Positions 60,401-64,000 of a DNA stretch of 64,000 nucleotides are shown here, in pieces (within the stretch, counting starts at the first letter, position 1; every line of letters starts with the position of its first letter). The stretch is taken from positions 27,820,172 through 27,884,171 of the forward strand of contig OX328103.1 of NCBI GenBank assembly GCA_946811185.2. Reading direction: 5' to 3'. The notes under the pieces were generated by a model. That model had not been told where the DNA came from. It saw only the letters and a program-made list of their open reading frames with translations, and did no database searches. A program made the position numbers and the translations under genes. The DNA comes from Hippopus hippopus. Lineage: Eukaryota; Mollusca; Bivalvia; Cardiida; Cardiidae.

Positions 60401-61626
60401 GAACCCGCCAATCAGTCTTTAAAACTACCACATTGCGCTGCGAGTAAGAGCATCATTGAAAGACGAAATGCATCGGGTACTTTGACCATCACTTTGAGCA
60501 CTAGGGCATTTGGGTTTGAGAAATTGGGTTCGAAAGCCCTTCCAGGAGACAGACAAATACACTAACCTTAAAAAACAACCCCACACACTCACAATTAATT
60601 ATATGTATGTTCTTAGAATCTATCAGTTTGTGCTACAAACGTCATCTTTAATCAACATCTCTTGTCAATTAGGCCATAGAAAAGCTCTCCTATCGCAACT
60701 TCAACGAAGGTTCAAATTATTCATTTGTTCAAAATTTTCTTGCACCTATTTAAGAAATTGAAAGAACAAATGTACTCTAATAGTTTGCGACAGAATCGTG
60801 TAGGCAAACTGCACTGTTTTTCTTGGAATATTTGTACCATATTTTCTATCCGCCATGGGACAGAAGGCTATGACAGTTTTATCATACTGCAAAGAAATTT
60901 CTTGCGATTTGATTGGATAATATGCTCCGAACATTTAATGCTGTACACTGGCAAAATCCAGGTAAAAGCAGATTCCTTTCGGGAGCCCCTTACGTACATA
61001 ACTAACATTTGAACAAAAAATCTAAAATTGCGGCATCGCTCGATACGAACCGCCCACAAGACAAATGATAAGTAGCCTGCACCATATCAATAGGTTTCCC
61101 TTCATGGTTGTCATTTAAGGGGAAAGAATGGGTTATTTTTGAAAATAAATGAATATAGTTACACATATTATCGTTTGTTGTCATTTTAAAAGAAATACAC
61201 GGGGTTAAAACGAACCACCCCTTCGTCGGGTTAGCAAATTATGAAGTGTTAAAACTCATACATTGTCATATTTAAAAAAAACATAACCTAATGGTCATTT
61301 GAGGCAACTAATTATCGTTTACTTTTGCCAACAAATCATTAAAATGCATAGATCCAGTTACTTACCCTGAAGTTGTTTAAATCCATGTTTAAATAAAAAT
61401 ACGTCGAATGTCTATTGCAGTGACATCATCAAGTTTATGCACCAAACTGCACGTTTTACCAAGGTTTCAGTGACGTCAGTTCTCATTGACGTTAGTTTTC
61501 TATTAATTGGGGCACTCGGAAGGGAAATTCGATTTCGTCAGCGTACACAATTCGTGAGACCATAAAACAGGGAAATTTCGCTTAATACACATTGGAATGG
61601 TAAAACTTTGCAGTATAATAGATTCG
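60401..61626. other. Repeat-poor sequence
   Basis: No dispersed family recognised. Several short open frames (60-95 codons) overlap on both strands with no domain, so none is called. TGACGTCA at 61471-61478 is part of the motif cluster reported separately. Confidence 0.45.
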
Positions 61627-62525
61627 TTGTACGGTCAGGTGGCAAGGGACTTGGAAACTTGTTCACGGCTGTGGCGATTCGGCTCGGGGCGACATGATTT
61701 ACCACAGCCGTGAACAAGTTTCCAAATTCTACCGTACAACTAATAATGTAGCCAGACAGGCGACTGTCTACTTAGACCGGCGGTGAGGATCAAGGATGGA
61801 AAGTAATGGGAATGATTTCTGTTGTCCTAAGTACTTTTGGAAACGTCCATTCGATTTTAAACAACGACAACAACAAACAAACTAAACGCGTAAAGACTAC
61901 AGCACATACACTTTTTTGTTTAGTTTGAACATGATTTAGACTACACATTCTGTTAGATCTCGAAGAAATAACCTTGTATTGCTTTGAAATTTGTCAACCG
62001 GAAGAAGTAGTTCTAACAAAATTTTGTATTGCTTTCTTTTCTTTAAGATGTGTTCTCGGAAGAAATGCAAGGTATGTCTGTTTCTTTTTTAAGCATGGTG
62101 TTACTAGAGCCGTGTGCAAAACGTAACCAGGTATGAGAAAATATGTGTCAGGGAATGGCATCTGTAATACTGGAAGTCATACAGAAAATATACATATATA
62201 TGTATATTTCTAAGTTTTACAAATTTGGGAAAAGAATATCCCAGAATATGAACACTGAGGAAAATTGAAAACTCCTCATTGTAATTTTATTAAGATGAAA
62301 ACAAATACTAACTCATAGATCTAGATCTCTGCATTGAAGAAGATATAAATTTACTTTCGGACCTCACCACATTAAAGAGAAAAGATATCCAAAGATTCAT
62401 TTGATAGTAATAAAATACCTGTTGTTATTTGGTAAAGCCGTATTGTATTTGATCTGCTCATATCCTTGTGATATTGTAATGATCCCGTGACGTCATCCAG
62501 GAATCTAGCACACTTTATGACGTCA
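61471..62525. promoter_or_regulatory. Cluster of three TGACGTCA (CRE-type) sites
   Basis: Perfect 8-bp palindromes at 61471-61478, 62488-62495 and 62518-62525; the last two are 30 bp apart (three helical turns). TGACATCA at 61421 and TGACGTTAG at 61488 are related. TGACGTCA is the established CREB/ATF consensus; regulation here is inference. No core promoter was identified. Confidence 0.4.
61627..61739. repeat. Inverted repeat with 24-bp perfect arms
   Basis: Left arm 61651-61674 (TTGGAAACTTGTTCACGGCT plus GTGG) and right arm 61702-61725 are perfect inverses, with outer TTGTACGGT (61627-61635) / ACCGTACAA (61731-61739). The 27-bp loop is GC-rich. Possible small foldback element; single copy here. 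Confidence 0.85.
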
Positions 62526-63094
62526 CACAATTTATGATCTTTGGTCTTGTTAGGTCTTACATGCACCTGCAAAAATGTCAATTTTTGCGCACAAAGAATT
62601 TCTTTCAACTTTTGAAAGCAAAAATCAGCGAATAGACATTTTTAGCGTAAACAAATGGCCAACATGATATTAAAATGACTTTTGGGCAATTTTGGCGACA
62701 AAATCTTTTTTAAAAAAAGCACATAGATGATCTAAAGCCTAAACTGTCTGACCATGGTCTTAATAGCCACAACATTGTCTGAAGCCTTCCAACGCGTTTA
62801 GAGAGTAAAATAAAATTTTGGTCAAAATCCCCTTACTCTAAAAGAGGAACAGTTTTTAGATGCATAGGTTTAACTTGATAGTGTATACTAGTATATTTTT
62901 GATTGATGCCCTGACATATATTTTGACAGGTTCGATATTTTGAAGAAATAACGGCCCGTAATTTGTGGTGCCACCTCATTGACCAAGCGAATTCAAAATT
63001 TAGACGAATTGAAACTTCTGAGATAAAGTTAAAGACAAGCATAGATTGACTTAAATGATAAACAAAACAACAGCGCATTGATTGAATCAATATC
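61740..63094. other. Repeat-poor sequence; AT palindrome
   Basis: No dispersed family recognised. A perfect 24-bp AT palindrome lies at 62186-62209 (AAATATACATAT centre-inverted). No supported gene. Confidence 0.45.
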
Positions 63095-63263
63095 TGGTTC
63101 CGTATTCACCAACCGTTCTTAAGAACATTTTTAGTCTTGCTCTCTAAGACTTTCTATAATTGAAAGTAACACAATCTCTGAAGTTGTTTTACTTTCAAAT
63201 GTAAAAAAAATCTGAAGAATAAGACTAAGAATGGTCTAAAGAATGAATGGTGAATGCGGACCC
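63095..63263. mobile_element. Foldback element E with deleted core
   Basis: GGTTCCGTATTCACCAACC ... GAATGGTGAATGCGGACCC ends are good. The central ATTGGCTAAACC palindrome is gone (ACACAATCTCTGAAGTTG remains). Confidence 0.85.
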
Positions 63264-63279
63264 TGAACTTTAGTTCGAT

Positions 63280-63560
63280 TTACGAACTGAGTTCGGTAGC
63301 TCAGTGGGTCACACACAGACTAGAAAGCAGGGGTTTGCCTGACCATTATTTTTTTTTTTTCGAGGACAAATGATATTGATAGTACTGCGACAGGATTCAT
63401 TCCGCTGCTAATTGTTTCGACAATGGTTATGTGAGAAAATATAGCTAGTTGCTTGAGAAAAATATTGGAATATTGTGCGTAGTACTGGTAGAATTATCTC
63501 CAGGAAAGCGTGGACAGGTGCACTTGATCTATGGTCATTTCAATGTGGTAGCAAACGCCA
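63280..63560 (+). mobile_element. SINE-G, full length
   Basis: A-box TCGGTAGCTCAGTGGGTC, B-box-like GGGGTTTGCCTGACC, T-run, body TTGTTTCGACAATGGTTATG, TCCAGGAAAGCGTGGACAGG. Best forward SINE-G copy. Confidence 0.78.
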
Positions 63561-63598
63561 TTTTTTTTTTAAAGCGAGACTCAAGGTTTGTTTATTTT

Positions 63599-63750
63599 CC
63601 TAATTATACCAAGTTTTGACGACCACTAGAAAGAAAGCTTTTGAAATACATTAGGAGAGAAGAAAAAATTCTGATAGCCAGCATTTTCTTCTTTTCCTGC
63701 AATGTCTTTTTCCCTTTCTTAGACATGTAACATCATATAAGCCACATTCA
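63599..63750 (-). mobile_element. MITE-B, truncated
   Basis: TATACCAAGTTTTGACGACC, AAAAATTCTGATAGCCAGC and ATTTTCTTC hairpin remnant, CCCTTTCTTAGACATG. Confidence 0.65.
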
Positions 63751-64000
63751 ACGGGGTCCTTTTTCCGCGCTGTATCTATCCCAGAAGTTTCGTAGACTAA
63801 TTTTCAATACAAAGAGGTGGAGCGAGAGATTACAGGCCTTTGAAATGCCATGTTGAATTCCATAAAAAAAAAACCTTCGTTCTTGATCTATAATAAAGAG
63901 TGGATTTATTAAACAATCTGTTTATAAATGATAATCAAAATCCCATTATTTCTGCTTATTTTTTTAAATTAGCTTTTAACCGCTTTAATTTCTTTTATTG

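Overview
This window looks like intergenic or intronic DNA from a large, AT-rich, repeat-dense metazoan genome. The tRNA-headed SINEs, the hundreds of bases of foldback MITE sequence per kilobase, the (GTCC/GTCG)n-bearing Helitron-like unit and the element beginning TGAGCCATGCTCTG are the kind of repeats I associate with bivalve molluscs. Mollusc is my inference; species is not determinable from the sequence alone. I found no protein-coding gene I can support. The longest open frame is 188 codons and its first part lies in a reverse-oriented SINE; the others are short, low-complexity or repeat-derived. No bacterial operons, rRNA, functional tRNA or CRISPR arrays are visible.

The window is mostly explained by a small set of non-autonomous mobile families, which I named for this report. 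MITE-A (about 200-230 bp, TTAA-flanked, termini CCCTTATCCTGC / CTAAGGG, central hairpin around AGATCAGACTGCAC) has about 40 copies or fragments. MITE-B (about 230 bp, TTAA-flanked, termini CTCTTTACCA / GGTAAAGGG, central hairpin GAGAAAATGCTGG) has about 37. MITE-C (about 264 bp, terminal inverted repeat TGAGCCATGCTCTG, 2-bp A/T target duplication) has 14. Element D is exactly 261 bp in all three copies, with terminal inverted repeats over 60 bp. Foldback E (about 200 bp, CAGGGTCCGTATTCACCAA ends, core CTGATTGGCTAAACC) has 8. Element X (about 340 bp) has three copies, each with its own 10-bp target duplication. Three tRNA-derived SINE groups (T, G, U) are also present, plus foldbacks, degenerate minisatellites and microsatellites.

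Layout: 1-1.8 kb holds SINE tails, a Helitron-like unit with an internal 473-bp duplication, and an 85-bp near-perfect palindrome. 2.6-9 kb is mixed B/C/E/SINE. 9.3-11.6 kb has two related 21-bp degenerate arrays. 12-21.5 kb is the densest A region and contains a tandem expansion of the A terminus itself. 21.9-22.5 kb is a D-in-C nest. 23-31 kb alternates A, B, C and SINEs. 31-44 kb has two X copies, a 30-bp minisatellite with a recognisable single-copy precursor elsewhere in the window, and an A-in-B nest. 44-59.8 kb has further A-E copies, a 160-bp tandem array, a 620-bp inverted-repeat element and a B-in-E nest. 60-63 kb is the largest repeat-poor stretch and carries a cluster of perfect TGACGTCA (CRE-type) sites, so it is the best candidate here for regulatory DNA.

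Nothing here encodes a transposase or reverse transcriptase, so every family must be mobilised by enzymes encoded elsewhere. Boundaries are by eye; expect errors of several bases for degraded copies.
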